Positions 10,917 to 22,499 of a stretch of 64,000 nt of DNA are shown here, piece after piece. The position numbers were made by a program, and so were the translations under genes. How positions within the stretch are numbered: position 1 is the stretch's first letter; each line of letters begins with the position of its first letter. The stretch comes from Aaosphaeria pasadenensis (Eukaryota; Ascomycota; Dothideomycetes; Pleosporales): assembly GCA_022813625.1 (NCBI GenBank), contig JAKLMB010000017.1:372001-436000 (forward strand), written 5' to 3'. The notes beneath the pieces were generated by a model. It saw only the letters and a program-made list of their open reading frames with translations, ran no database searches and was not told the origin of the DNA.

Positions 10917-11941
10917 TTAACTCTCAGGCCTAATCTTTCCTCTCCTCGCTTTCATCTCCTCAACCCTCTTCTTGTCCAATTCGAACTTCCGTCGCAATTC
11001 ACCTTCTGCCTCTTTCCTCTTCTCTCTGGTCTGGAACCTGTAGAAGTCGCCCTTCGGCCCATTAGCCTTCTTCCTCTCTTCGAGCTCCTTCTGCTTGGCC
11101 TCGGCTTGCTCAAGGCGCGCGGGACCGGTGCGGCCACCACGTGTGACAGTGATGAATCCATCCTCATCCGGTACGGAGCGTTGCTTAGCGCGCAGACGAT
11201 TACGGGCAGTCTCGGTGCGGGTGAATTGAGAGAGGTAAGCATTGACTGAAGCTTGTAGAACCGCTTTCGAAGGATATCGCAGAGCATGGTGGGATTTATA
11301 ACCTAGACATCCCATGTTAGCATTTCCTCGGATATCAGTCTTAAATGAGCGCAACACTTACGTTCGATACCCAATCCCTCCCCTTGTATCCACTTGATTT
11401 CCTTCCCAGTCTTAACCGCCCTCTGGACTTCCTTAAACGCTCCTTTCATGCTTGCGCGATCCACGAAAACCACAACTGCGCAACCGCCACTCCGCCGCAG
11501 CTCCGAAGTCCAGATCTTAGGAAGCGCGCTGTACTCGTCTTCTACGACGCCCTCAGCCACGATATCCTCGTCCCTCTTCCTCTTTTTGCCTCTCGCATCA
11601 CCGGAATCGCTTCTGTCAACTTTAAATTTCTTGTGCGACGGCTCTGCGGGAATGGCGCTGTCGAACTCCACGCTCTCGACTCGCGAGCCGCCGAGTTGCT
11701 CCGCAAAGAGCGATCGAATGTTGCTTTCGCCTGCATCGATCGGCACGTTTGATATAAAAAGGCTCCGGTCGGAGGATGGTGTTGGGTTGCTCGGTTCGTG
11801 CGGTTTGATATAGAGGTAGTGTTGCACTGATGCGAATTGGGCTGGGAGTTTGGCTTCCGGGAGCGTTATGGGGAGGACCGTGAAGTCGGAGACTGTGGTT
11901 GGTATGGCTTTCGCCTTGCTGGGTGTCCCTGACGAAGGCAT
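10917..11941 (-). CDS. rrp7: Ribosomal RNA-processing protein 7 (Rrp7)
   Basis: Exons 11941-11362 and 11302-10917 give 321 residues. The intron has donor GTAAGT and acceptor GTCTAG. Residues ~50-185 form the degenerate RRM of Rrp7 (RSLFISNVPIDAGESNIRSL), interrupted by a Lys/Arg/Asp-rich insertion. The C-terminal module is diagnostic: RSVPDEDGFITVTRGGRTGP, then GDFYRFQTREKRKEA and a long basic helix ending EEMKARRGKIRPE. Rrp7 acts in the nucleolus in the SSU processome and is needed for 18S rRNA maturation and 40S assembly. The frame stays open 91 codons upstream, but that extension is hydrophobic and unlike Rrp7, so the ATG at 11941 (MPSSGTPSK) was chosen. It converges with the hydratase-family gene, with 142 bp between the stops. 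Confidence 0.93.
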
Positions 11942-12438
11942 TTTGAGACTACGAATTTGTTCGAGTATCTGTCGAACAATGCGATGTGGGATGGCTGCTT
12001 GAAGATTGGAGAAATTTTGGTAGGGGTGGCACGGTTGTCTTGGCACCTCACTGCACGTGGACGTCGATGCAACCTGTATACCATCAAACACGATGAACGA
12101 AATAACTGTCCAAACTAGCAGAAGAAGAGTAGTGATGGTGAGTATGATGTTCAGATTTAAGATGGGGATAGCTCGTGTGGGACAACATGTTTTATCAATC
12201 CTACAAAAAGACATACATACAACTTAGTCCACCATAAACGAAGGAATTGCGTAGCGTCGTGACATGAATTAACAAATTGGCCTCGATGAACCTTATTGCA
12301 TTACATTTACAAACGAATGGAAAAACTGATTATTAGCTTCAGAATGCCGCTCTCCAATTAAATATCCCGAGTAACTATGGGCTGAATTTGTCGTAATTCG
12401 TGTCACTGCTGCTGCAGCGAAGTCAAGAGTCGCCTAAT
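11942..12438. other. Intergenic, rrp7 upstream region
   Basis: Holds the promoter and leader of rrp7 and the 3' region of the SYLF-domain gene, both on the minus strand. No independent gene is supported; the open frame extending upstream of rrp7 is treated as non-coding leader. Confidence 0.5.
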
Positions 12439-14548
12439 CTAATGCTCAACAAACCCTCCGGGAACAGTCTTGGTGGGCGATGCAGGCGCGGATTGGAACT
12501 CGTCCTTGTCCTCCTTCTTCTCGGCCTCGTTGGAGAATTTTGGTCGAAGCTGTTGGCTGATGTGCTCGAAGCCTTCGGAAGAGGAGATGCTTTCCTGATC
12601 AGAGGTGGAGGAGGCGTCGTGCCTGAGCGATGGCGTCGATGGTGGGCTCATGTTGGAGGCAGCCATATCGGAGTGTGCTGAGAATCGACCACGGCGATCG
12701 GGGTTCCTAATGGGAATCCTGGGGGGGATTGGCTTGGCTACAGTAACGACGCGAGCACGAGAAATTACTTGAGGTGCAGCAGCCTGATGGATTTCCTGGA
12801 TAACCGGCTCCTCTTCTTCTTCTTCGTCAGATTCTTCTTCCGACGACGAGTCGTTGTCTTCCAGCTTGACGTCTTTGAATGAATCTGAGTCTTCATTTTT
12901 AGTCTCTGTCTTGTCGTGCTTCTTATCTGCGTTGTCCGCGGTCTGGGTTTTCTCGTCTTTATCGTTCTTGACATCATTATCAATCTCTCGTTGGCTGTCG
13001 GCATCCTTCTCGGTTGTTTCCTTCTTTGATTGAACATTGAACTCATCTATGCTGTTTGATTCTGGAATTTCGGCCAAGACTGGACTGGTGATGGGGTTGT
13101 TGATTGGGGGGTTTCTTGGGGGCAATGCGGGTGGAACTTTTAGGGCAGGAGGCTCTTCGAAATCAGTTTGCGTACACATGTCTACCATTTTGCTGTTGCG
13201 GGATTCCGTAATGTTGCTCATTGTGCTTGTTCTCCAACTGGATCTCCGGCTCATGCTTCGTCCATCGATACTCGAACGTTGGTCAAAACTCTTGCGGAAT
13301 GTATTGTAAACAGGGCTTGTTGGTGATGGCTTGAACTCGAATTGTTCACTGGTTGGTCGTTTTCGTGTGCCGGCTTCCCTAATGACTAGACCGGCGGTCT
13401 CCAGGGCCAACACTCCGTATGGGTCCGGATCCTCCTCGTCAGGAACGCCAAAGGTTTTTTCGTCTTTGACAATTTCATAATCGGCTGGCGGTGGCTCGCT
13501 CGGTAATAATGATTGATCCACATCTGTGTCGCCTTGAGCGGCTTTCAAGGTCGCCATGAGGCGTTGCGTCTCAATAGGCGAGTGCCTCGCTTTTCCAGCC
13601 AATATATCGACTACGCCGATCCTTTCTCCATAGAATCGCTCGTTTTCGTCGGTGCGCTCAATTACGATGGTCCCGTCGATTTGGACTCCGGCGTAGAAAC
13701 CTCTTGACTTGAGGTATGTGAAGATGGGCGCCTGTCTTTTATGTACTTCCGACTCAAGCACTCCACCAACGCCCAGGGGCCCAGCCACCGCACTGACTTC
13801 TCCACCTAGAGTGCAGCGGACCTTGGAAAAGGCGTCCAAAGCTTCCTGAGTGTTTATCACCACAACGCAATCGTAGATGTCTGCTCCTACGAGGAAACCC
13901 AGGCCAGCTGTGTGCAACATGATACCGGACGGAGGCGACCACGATCCATCTTCTTTTCGGCCGACGAGTATCCCGCTTCCTCCAGCGCCAGAGATCCAGA
14001 GGCCGGTGCGCATGACGGTGAAGATAGCAATGCCTTTAGCATTTTGGATAACCTGTGAATGTGTCAGCCGTGCTATACGTGAGAGTACTGGATTAAGACG
14101 CTGTGGATGGCATGCGATGCCAAATACGCCCACCATTCATGGTAATGCGCAATTGGCCTCTCACGGCATTCGCGGGCGATCGTAAGTGGGAATTGGAAGG
14201 AATTCGCTGCGACGAACCTCTGCCGGTATTTTCTTCAGAACCCTTTGCTTCGCCTTAGGCCCTTCAGCTGTCGGGCGTTCTTCCTCCTGGTAGAAGCCAT
14301 CCTCTGTAGCGAATCAGCAATGAACAAGCAATGCGTGCGCAATGTGACGTACTGCAAAAGCTTTTGAGGATGCGCGCGGCCTTGTCGCTCTCTTTATCGA
14401 GGGTTGTAGGCCAAAAGGCTTCAGCACCTAGTTTGTTTGATAGTCTGTTGATGGGTGCACCGAGTTTGTCAACCCATCCGTAGACTTTGTCGAAGCCAGC
14501 CTTCGAGCCGGTCTTCGTCTTCGTCCACATCCCCTGGGTTTGCACCAT
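12439..14548 (-). CDS. SYLF (Ysc84/DUF500) domain protein
   Basis: Exons 14548-14353, 14303-14218 and 14052-12439 give 631 residues. The N-terminal segment RLSNKLGAEAFWPTTLDKES is the conserved lead-in of the fungal SYLF family. The SYLF domain itself spans about residues 50-300: AKGIAIFTVMRTGLWISGAG, GSWSPPSGIMLHTAGLGFLV, DCVVVINTQEALDAF, a Gly-rich GGEVSAVAGPLGVGG and RFYGERIGVVDILAG. SYLF domains bind phosphoinositides and, in yeast Ysc84/Lsb3, F-actin at endocytic patches. The second half is low-complexity: Ser-rich, then strongly acidic (EESDEEEEEEP), then Ser/Pro-rich. There is no C-terminal SH3 domain, unlike Ysc84 and SH3YL1. It is divergent from nup85 with a 1.56-kb spacer. Confidence 0.9.
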
Positions 14549-15092
14549 GTTGTTGTGCGCAGAGCGTGAGAGACAGTCTCACGGAAGTGAGAATGGTCGG
14601 GGTGCGGAGGTAGCGGGGGAACCGGGAACCTCAAAGATGAACGCTGAAAGTGGGAAGGAAATTAGACATAGTCATCAGAGATGAATGCGGCTGTTTGCAA
14701 GTATATGAAGCACAAACTGTATGCAGTCGCACGACATAAGAAGGTGAAAGCGACGACGAGGGAATTGACGACGACGCAAGTCTCTATAGGCGCAGCTGGG
14801 TCATGTCATTCTTCATGGCCGCGCCCGGTAGGCAGCGGCAAGGACGCCGTTTTCTGCCAGCCCCCGAAGCCGTCACCGAGGACTGGGTCAGTCATCATCA
14901 TCAGCAGTAGGATCAGTAGGCGAGCCTGGCGAGGAGCCGGTGCATCCTAGGCTGGGTCCACTGTTCCTGAATTTCCCAGCCGGCCCCTGCAACGACTCAG
15001 TCCAGTACCATTATTGTTGCAACATGTGCGAACCCTTCTATCACATTACGTTGTCTACGTGATGCGATATGGACATCCTGTGGACACCCTTG

Positions 15093-15123
<31 letters not shown>

Positions 15124-16112
15124 CAAGGAGCAGGGCCTTGCATTCGAGTAGAGGGATTACAGATTGTCTAGACTACTCGTACGAAGACTCGGGTCGAAAA
15201 AGCATATAGTACAACTCACTCATACATGATGATGACGATGAGTATATGAGTTGGAAAGGTGTGGAAGGATTACGGTAAGAGGCGTAATGCCTGATTTGTC
15301 CGCGTGTACAGTCCGGCGACAGAAGCAGCAGAGAACAGCACATTTCTGGCAGGCCTGGCTGGCTGATGTCCGCACGTGGTACCAAATCACTGAAAAGGCT
15401 TACCTTGTTAATTGAGCACATGCATCTCGGAGATGTGATGTGAGGGCGAGAATATGGGAAATGAGGCCCATGTACTCCGGAGTATGTACATACATACACA
15501 CATTATTGAATGTACCATGTTGGGTGGACTGTAGTCCGTACTCTGTAGTTGACAAGAGAATGGTACTAGGAGCACCATGTATGTTTTCGATATTAATCTT
15601 AAAATGTCCGATACATTTCACGCTCAGGTATGTATGTAATTTACTGAGTCCAACTCCGACCTGCAGCGATTAATCTATTTCATGTAGGAACCAGTTCTCT
15701 CCATGATGCCAGACCCTTTCCGCCACTCATACAGCCACTAGTACTAATATGGGTAAGTGGACTTCGACATTCGGAGAATCGGCCAAACCTATACTCCGGG
15801 TTTTCGATGCTTGCCAAGACTAATCGAGCTATTCGGCGCGTTGTTTCTGTAGGTACGAGTATGGGAGCTCTGGTGAATCTCATGTTTGCAGATTGCTAAA
15901 ACATTTCAACCCATCCTTCGACCTCAACCCCAAAGGTTGCCACACTTCCCGCACGCGTACGAGGTTGCGCTTCTTCGGCGAACGCCCATGGTGGCCATTG
16001 ACATTCGACTACCTCGCTTTCATTGTCTCGAGTGCTCCTTCCAAAGCTTCACGCCTTCGCGCTTCTGCACGTATAACATCACCTAATAACAAACCTGCCT
16101 TAGCCAGTAACC
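14549..16112. promoter_or_regulatory. Divergent promoter region, SYLF gene / nup85
   Basis: A 1.56-kb spacer between two divergent genes. It contains a CA microsatellite at 15098-15123 and an imperfect palindromic stretch around 15475-15500 (TACTCCGGAGTA followed by TAC/CAT repeats). The short frames on either strand are not supported. The last ~200 bases are the C/T-rich leader of nup85. Confidence 0.45.
15098..15123. repeat. (CA)n microsatellite
   Basis: An uninterrupted AC dinucleotide run of about 26 bases in the spacer between the SYLF gene and nup85. Confidence 0.95.
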
Positions 16113-19100
16113 ATGTTTCGCGTCCCGTCCTCCTCCTCTCCGCCCTCGACTCCTGGTTATCGCTATTCAACCAACGATGCGCCTTCCACAACCCCAGCTG
16201 GACCACCCCCCGGCCGATCTTTCATCACTTCCTCGACACCTGCAGGCCCACCCCCCAACGATCTTTTCAGCAACTCTCACTTCAACATGTCACAACCTGG
16301 GACTTTTGGTTTCAATAGGTCCGCATTGAACAGTTCGCCGCCCAAGAATGAGTTTTCTGGCGTTGGAAGTGGACTTTTCGGCGTCCCTACTTCAGCTCGA
16401 CCTGGATCGCAACGCGGGCGACCGGGCTTTCGCGTACCAAGCAGCTCCCCTCAACATGGAGACGAAGACAGCGACATGGATGCAGAGGGTTCGGAAGAAT
16501 ATGATGAGGAAATGGACGAGGAAGAGGATGCCAGTGGGTCAGATGAAGATATGGACGATGAAGAGGATGAGGAGGATGAGGAAGAATACGACGACGAGCG
16601 CGATGACACTTTCGCCCAGAGCCGCAATCGGAACACTAGGTTTTCCCAATCTGTCACCTCACAAGATGGCGCATCGGTGTTGGGCAACACGCCTATCGTA
16701 CAACCAGGAGCGCGACAAACACAATATGACTTGCTCAGTATAGCGAAAGGACTTACTCCAAACCTGGACCGCACGACCGCACTTCGTGAATCTGGCGATG
16801 TGATACTCGAAACAGAGCGCCTCCTCTCTAGATTATATGACTCGGTAACCGCTGATACACCGGAAAAGAGAGCCCACGTCATCGAGGAGGTCGCACAGGA
16901 GCTTTTGGCCGTATGGAAGTCGTCTTCACAAAACTCGAAGGGGAGTTCTTCCTCTGGTCGAAAAGCAGATGCACCAGCACTTGCAAGTGTGAACAAAATA
17001 GCAAACCTACTTCTCAACCTCCATCATCCTGGCCATATTGCCGAGAAGCAACGCGGATCACTCTTCTCTTTGGTGCCTTCTCGTCCTGAAGCTCGCCATT
17101 TCACTCCTATACCGCTGGCACTCATGACCTGGTTAAACACTTACCATAATACAGCTTCTGAAGTACCATTCGTTTTACGAGAGACTCAGGGCTATTCCGC
17201 CAGTGAGAGGTTCTGGGATGCTGTCCAAGCTTCAGTCCTTCGTGGCAACTTCCTCGATACCTTGAAACTACTCAAGGGTGCCAATTTTGCCGTGGCAGAA
17301 ACAGCCAGTCAAGATGGTCTTGGTGAATATGGATACACTGGAAGACATTTGCACAACACGAATATAGTGGTGCGAGCAATGATCGAAACCCTTGAACGCT
17401 GCCCGGTGGTCGCTTCTGATGATTGGGACATCAAAGGACAGGAATGGTCCGTATTCCGGCAAATCGCTCAACGCTCCGCCATCAGCTTGCAGGAATTTGC
17501 CGAGGGGGACAGCCAGAATAGTTATGATGCTTCACAATCGTTCCAGGCCTCTCATTTTGGAATATCGCAGTCTCAGAATAGCTTCGGCTTGAGCCAAGCA
17601 AGTCGAAAGGCCGAAAGCACAGTTCCCTGGACGGTTTACGACAATCTAAGGAAACTCTACAACCAGCTTCTCGGTAGCGAAGAGGAGATAATGTCAATGT
17701 CCATGGATTGGATAGAGGCTGTCATTTGTCTCACCGTCTGGTGGAACGGAGAGGATGAGGAGCCTCTCGGTGGAAGCCTAGCTGCCAGTCGTCGCTCGTT
17801 AGCTCGTTCTCAAAGAGTACGGGATGTCGATGTCACTCCCGTCAAGGCGTATTGCCGACGCTTGAGTGCGGCACTTAACACTGTCATTGAAAGCAACGAG
17901 GAGGATCTGAGCATAAATACGATAGACCGATACGAGGTTGGGTTGGCCTGCATCGTGGACGACAATATCGAAGGTGTCCTGCAGATTCTACGAGGCTGGT
18001 CACTTCCTTCCGCCGCAGCTGTAGCTGAGGTAGCTAGTGCTGGTGACTGGTTTCGTCGAGCAGATGGTCTGCTTGATCAGTTCGATCAGAGCGATCTTAT
18101 GGTTCTAAGTTACAACGAAAATCAAAGAAGGGGAGTATCCAAAGACGATCTACTCGTAGCTTACTCGGATTACCTCGCAACTCAGCCAGATCTTAGTAGC
18201 CAGGATGGCAAGACTTCTCGAGAAGGCTGGGAGCTCGCGGTCCAAGTACTCGGCCGACTGGACGACCACATCACATCTAACGAGAAGATTCAAGATATAC
18301 TGAACAACCTCAGTCTCAATTCAACAGATCGGGTGGACAAGATCACTCGTCTATGCTACGATATGGGCATTCCTGACCACGCGCGAAACATTGCATTGGT
18401 ACGTCATATCTGGTATCACTTGGTTATTGATAGTTTCCTAATTTTTATCCAGAAATATGCCGATCACCTTCGCAGTAGCACGCAGAACTACGGTGACACT
18501 CTGCTTTACTATGCGCGTGCCCACAATGCACAGAAGATCCAAGAGGTTCTGCGCGTTCTAGTGGCCCATTGTCTTGTCAAATCCGTCGCCTATCCTCCCC
18601 TGGCCGAGCTCGATCGTTCGTTGTCAACTCTAATCACTTCACCTAAAGCGACACTAACAGAACTTGCAACGTATGACCCTGAGGGAGCACAGCTTCTATC
18701 GAATTATCTCGCTGGTTATGCGACAATTCGCAGATTCTACGACTTACGGGATGAGGAAATCCTGCTCCAGGCCAACGAGAAGCCCTCACATCGTCCAATG
18801 GCAAGGAAACGCGCAGCGGCTAATGCGCTGGTCGTCATCATCCAAAGTGCAGCATCCAGCGTGCGCGGCGGTCTCTACGATCCTGAGGTGGAAACCGTAG
18901 TCCAAGTCGACGTACTCCTTTGCCTCCTCGGCGAAGCCCTCATCTTCGTGAACCAACCCAAGCGAACACTCACCCTCCCCCACCTATACACCCTCCTCGC
19001 CGCGGTAGAAGACCTCGACACAGCCCCCAGCATGATCCGCGCACAGTGCGAGGAAGTGTTATCAACGACCCTCGCCGCCGCCCACGGTGACGCCGCCAAG

Positions 19101-19409
19101 GTCCCCTCCCCAACATCCCTCCTCCAGAAATCAACAAGCAACCTCACAACCGCGTCGAGCCAGTACTCTCTGATCGGAAGCACGGAATTCGGTTCCGCGA
19201 CAGACAGGTCCACAGACAGCAGCGCCGTCCTCGTCCGAGGAACCGCCCCAGGGTCGGGATCGCAACATGCAGAAAAGGACACAGCCAAGAGGGCATGGGA
19301 TTGGCGCAAAGGCTTCGGAAAGGACTCTCAGGGGAGCGATGTCATTAGGGTGCTGAGGCTAGGCATCGCGAAGGAACTCGCGACGGCTTTCGTTCAGGGC
19401 AAGAATTGA
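16113..19409 (+). CDS. nup85: Nuclear pore protein Nup85
   Basis: Read with a 54-nt intron at 18399-18452 (donor GTACGT, CCTAAT branch region, acceptor ATCCAG), this gives 1,080 residues in exons 16113-18398 and 18453-19409. The first ~210 residues are disordered: Ser/Pro-rich with FRVPSSSS repeats, then a long Asp/Glu tract at about 117-168. The rest is the alpha-solenoid of Nup85: LSIAKGLTPNLDRTTALRES, HFTPIPLALMTWLNTYH, FWDAVQASVLRGNFLDTLKL, ALACIVDDNIE-like helices and the C-terminal ATIRRFYDLRDEE. Nup85 is a Y-complex (Nup84/Nup107) scaffold subunit required for pore assembly and mRNA export. The intron is a multiple of three without stops, so unspliced RNA would encode an 18-residue insertion; splicing joins NIAL to KYADHL. 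Confidence 0.9.
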   Translation: MFRVPSSSSPPSTPGYRYSTNDAPSTTPAGPPPGRSFITSSTPAGPPPNDLFSNSHFNMSQPGTFGFNRSALNSSPPKNEFSGVGSGLFGVPTSARPGSQRGRPGFRVPSSSPQHGDEDSDMDAEGSEEYDEEMDEEEDASGSDEDMDDEEDEEDEEEYDDERDDTFAQSRNRNTRFSQSVTSQDGASVLGNTPIVQPGARQTQYDLLSIAKGLTPNLDRTTALRESGDVILETERLLSRLYDSVTADTPEKRAHVIEEVAQELLAVWKSSSQNSKGSSSSGRKADAPALASVNKIANLLLNLHHPGHIAEKQRGSLFSLVPSRPEARHFTPIPLALMTWLNTYHNTASEVPFVLRETQGYSASERFWDAVQASVLRGNFLDTLKLLKGANFAVAETASQDGLGEYGYTGRHLHNTNIVVRAMIETLERCPVVASDDWDIKGQEWSVFRQIAQRSAISLQEFAEGDSQNSYDASQSFQASHFGISQSQNSFGLSQASRKAESTVPWTVYDNLRKLYNQLLGSEEEIMSMSMDWIEAVICLTVWWNGEDEEPLGGSLAASRRSLARSQRVRDVDVTPVKAYCRRLSAALNTVIESNEEDLSINTIDRYEVGLACIVDDNIEGVLQILRGWSLPSAAAVAEVASAGDWFRRADGLLDQFDQSDLMVLSYNENQRRGVSKDDLLVAYSDYLATQPDLSSQDGKTSREGWELAVQVLGRLDDHITSNEKIQDILNNLSLNSTDRVDKITRLCYDMGIPDHARNIALVRHIWYHLVIDSFLIFIQKYADHLRSSTQNYGDTLLYYARAHNAQKIQEVLRVLVAHCLVKSVAYPPLAELDRSLSTLITSPKATLTELATYDPEGAQLLSNYLAGYATIRRFYDLRDEEILLQANEKPSHRPMARKRAAANALVVIIQSAASSVRGGLYDPEVETVVQVDVLLCLLGEALIFVNQPKRTLTLPHLYTLLAAVEDLDTAPSMIRAQCEEVLSTTLAAAHGDAAKVPSPTSLLQKSTSNLTTASSQYSLIGSTEFGSATDRSTDSSAVLVRGTAPGSGSQHAEKDTAKRAWDWRKGFGKDSQGSDVIRVLRLGIAKELATAFVQGKN

Positions 19410-20010
19410 AGCCTAAGGCGGGAGTCAGAATACCATCAATTTCAGAGCTAGTGATATAAATCAAAATAGAGAGAGTGTTTTGTTTTGGAGGGAGAGTGGG
19501 CTTACAACCAAACCAATTGAGCCCTTATAAACAAGCTCGCACGTATTCTTTTGGTAATGTAGGATAGATACATGGTGTGTAGAATAAGTAGTATTTAGCA
19601 ACAGCAAAATCATAGCCTGGCGATAAGCTATACAATATCATAAATACACGCCTGACCGTTTCGTGTGTAAAAAAGGAAAGGTATTATCCAACAATAAGGT
19701 GTCTACCTATTTTTTATTAAATTCAACTTTGCTTGGCTTCAAGAAGAGTCAATTTACTAATGAGTTGAACATCGAACTACTAATATCTTTGTATCTTTAA
19801 AGATTGAACCACTGTGAACGTTGAAATACATCACAATCCACGAGTTCGAAGCGACATGTTCTCGAATGATGTGATTTCGTGTGAATTTTCTCGACATTCG
19901 CTTTGCATGGAACTTGAGGTCATAAATATACTACCTAACTATTTGGAACTATAGAACAAGAAAAGAAAAGGGTCGTCATCGTTACATGATAGAAAGTGAG
20001 AGATCCAGTC
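19410..20010. other. Convergent 3' regions of nup85 and the catalase gene
   Basis: About 600 AT-rich bases between two converging stop codons. They hold both 3' untranslated regions and nothing else I can recognise. Confidence 0.6.
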
Positions 20011-22396
20011 TCAGTATGCAACCATAGTGGAGAAGCCCTTCTCCTCCCTCTCATAGTTCTTGTGCTGCGAGATGGCAAACGCATAGGCATCCATGAACTC
20101 CTTCGCCCCCTTTGCGATCTGAAGCGTCTCCTTGAAGCTCTGGGGGTGCACTTGAGAGGCAGTGACGACGCCGTAGGAGTCGACCACGTCGCCAGACTCC
20201 GAGAACGCCATGCCGGGCAGGTCGACGGCGTCGCGGACAAACTGGACGGCCTCGCCGACGGCACCGATGGCCTTCAGGTGGCCGAATGCTTCGCGGATCC
20301 AGTGGATCGCGCGGCCGTTCTTTCGCAGTGTCTCTACAGACTTAGCGCCGCCGGGGACGATGACGCTGTCAAATAGGGTGGATCGCATGCCTTCAAGATG
20401 GTGGTCGGGAACAACGCCCTTGCCGGAGCTCTTGTCCTCGCCTTCGGCGTAGATCTTGTTCCTTCGGGGCGCGATGGTGAATGGGAGGGCGCCGGCGGCG
20501 GAGAGAGCCGCCTTGATAGCGTTGTATGCAACGGCATCGTAGCCATCGGCAATGATGATGGCAATCTGGCGCGTGGCGATGGTGGGCTCGAAGGGAGGGA
20601 ACTCGGTCTGTGACAGGCCCTTGGCCTTCTTGTTGTGCTTCGGACGCTTCTGTTCCTGTGGGATGTCTCCACCGACCATCTCCGCTACGTCCTGGGCAAG
20701 CTTGAGGTCAATAAAAGAGAGACGCTCGGTCAAGCGCGTGTATACAAGAGGGTCGTCGCAGTGGTCGAGCTCAAAGCCGAGAGCGTTGAGAACGTGGGAC
20801 TGCTCGTGTGATGACAATGAGTTGTAGAACAGCTCTGCCTGGTTGTAGTGCTCCCTAAACTTCTTGCTTCGCATACGGGCCTTGATACCGGCGATCTTCT
20901 CTGGGTAGTCGAGGTAACCGCCCTCTTCCTTGGTTGCGGGAGGTTGAGTCTCATAGCGGTTAGGCCAGTAATTGACGGTTCCCTTAGTAATGGTGTGACG
21001 CATTGCGCCGTCACGGTTGAAGTTCATGACCGGGCAGACTGGCTTATTGATAGGGAGTTCTTGCCAATTGATACCAAGACGGGATAGCTGAGTGTCAGAG
21101 TATGAGAAGTTCCTGCCCTGCAGCAATGGGTCATCTGAGAAGCCAATGCCAGGGACGACATGACCAGTGCAGAAAGCAACTTGCTCAGTCTGCGTAAAAA
21201 ACTCATCAGGGTTCCTGTTCAACTCGAGTTGACCAATATAGCGGATTGGTATCTCATCCTCTGGCCAGACCTTAGTGGCATCGAGAATGTCAAAGTCAAA
21301 GTCGTGCTCCCGAGATTCGGGCAGCACCTGAATACCAAACTTCCACTTGGGGAAGGCCCCGCTCTCAATTGCTGTCCAGAGATCCTTGCGATGGAAATCA
21401 GGGTCCTGTCCTGCAATCTTCAAAGCTTCGTCCCAGACAAAACTGTACACTCCAAGTTCAGGGGTGAAGATGAACTTGACGAAGTGCCTCTCGCCCTTGT
21501 CGTTAGTAAGGGTGTACGTGTTCACTCCGAATCCTTGCATCATACGGTACGATCGGGGGATAGTCCGGTCACTCATTGCCCACATGAACATGTGGGTGGC
21601 CTCAGTGTGCATGTATTGGAAATCCCAGAAGTTGTTGTGAGCAGATTGTGCCTATCCGCATGATCAGTTCAACTCTTCTCTGGTTATGAAGGGCCCACCT
21701 ACTTGTGGAATTTCATTATGAGGCTCAGGCTTTCCAGCATGGATAACATCCGGGAACTTCATAGCATCCTGGATGAAGAAGACAGGAATGTTGTTGCCAA
21801 CAATATCTACACATCTTATCAACATCGTCTTTTCTCCAGTTCTGTACTAGAACTACTTACCCCAGTTTCCTTCCTCAGTGTAAAACTTGACAGCGAATCC
21901 ACGGACATCGCGAACGGTATCAGCCGACCCGCGGCTACCAAGGACAGTGGAGAATCGCAAGAAGACAGGCGTCTCGCGGGAGGTATCAGTAAGTACCCCC
22001 GCGGACGTGACGTCGGCAGCGGACTCGAAGAGCGTGAACTTTCCAAAGGCACCAGAACCGCGTGCGTGGACGACACGTTCTGGAATGCGTTCGTGGTCAA
22101 AGCGATGAATCTAACAACTGTGTCAGATACGTGGAAAACTCAATAGAGGCTGATTTTCTGACCTTCTCGCGGGCGAATGGGTCTTCGAGGAGCATGGGAC
22201 CAGTCTTGTCCTCACTCGCCACCTTCAACCAATCGTCGGTGTTTGTCTGTTTGACACCGAAGTCGCTCGTGATTCTGTTGTTCTTGTCGAAAACATCTTT
22301 CGTAACCTTGGAGAGGTCGGTGACCTTAGCAGATTGGCCAGAAGACATTGTTTCTTTGGCTTTTTCTGATATGCTGGAGATGATTTGCGATGCCAT
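20011..22396 (-). CDS. Large-subunit catalase, CatA-like
   Basis: Exons 22396-22163, 22110-21861, 21806-21703 and 21651-20011 give 742 residues, matching large-subunit (clade 2) fungal catalases. Visible catalytic elements: the distal-His segment RVVHARGSGAFG, the substrate-channel Asn in DIVGNNIPVFF, and the proximal haem ligand Tyr in NFSYSDTQLSRLG. After the catalase core comes the C-terminal flavodoxin/class I glutamine-amidotransferase-like domain (IAIIIADGYDAVAYNAIKAA). The enzyme breaks down H2O2 to water and oxygen. There is no N-terminal signal peptide, so it is probably the cytosolic, conidial CatA type rather than secreted CatB. Intron 1 separates FAREK from IHRFDHER. A TATATATTA element lies about 95 bp upstream. 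Confidence 0.96.
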
Positions 22397-22489
22397 CAGT
22401 AATCAATCAAGATAGTCAGACAAAGTACTTGTAGACTTGAAGAGGACCAGAATAGCAGCTTCAGAAGAAACAAGTGGCATAGGATGGCA

Positions 22490-22498
22490 GTATATATT
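22490..22498 (-). promoter_or_regulatory. Candidate TATA element of the catalase gene
   Basis: An A/T-only stretch (TATATATTA on the plus strand) about 95 bases upstream of the catalase start codon, in a usual position for a fungal TATA box. Position and composition only. Confidence 0.4.
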
Positions 22499-22499
22499 A

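Noticed and set aside
11942..12214. In-frame 91-codon N-terminal extension of Rrp7 with a hydrophobic stretch.
   Set aside because: Rrp7 is a nucleolar protein and the extension is unlike the family; the internal ATG at 11941 begins family-like sequence.
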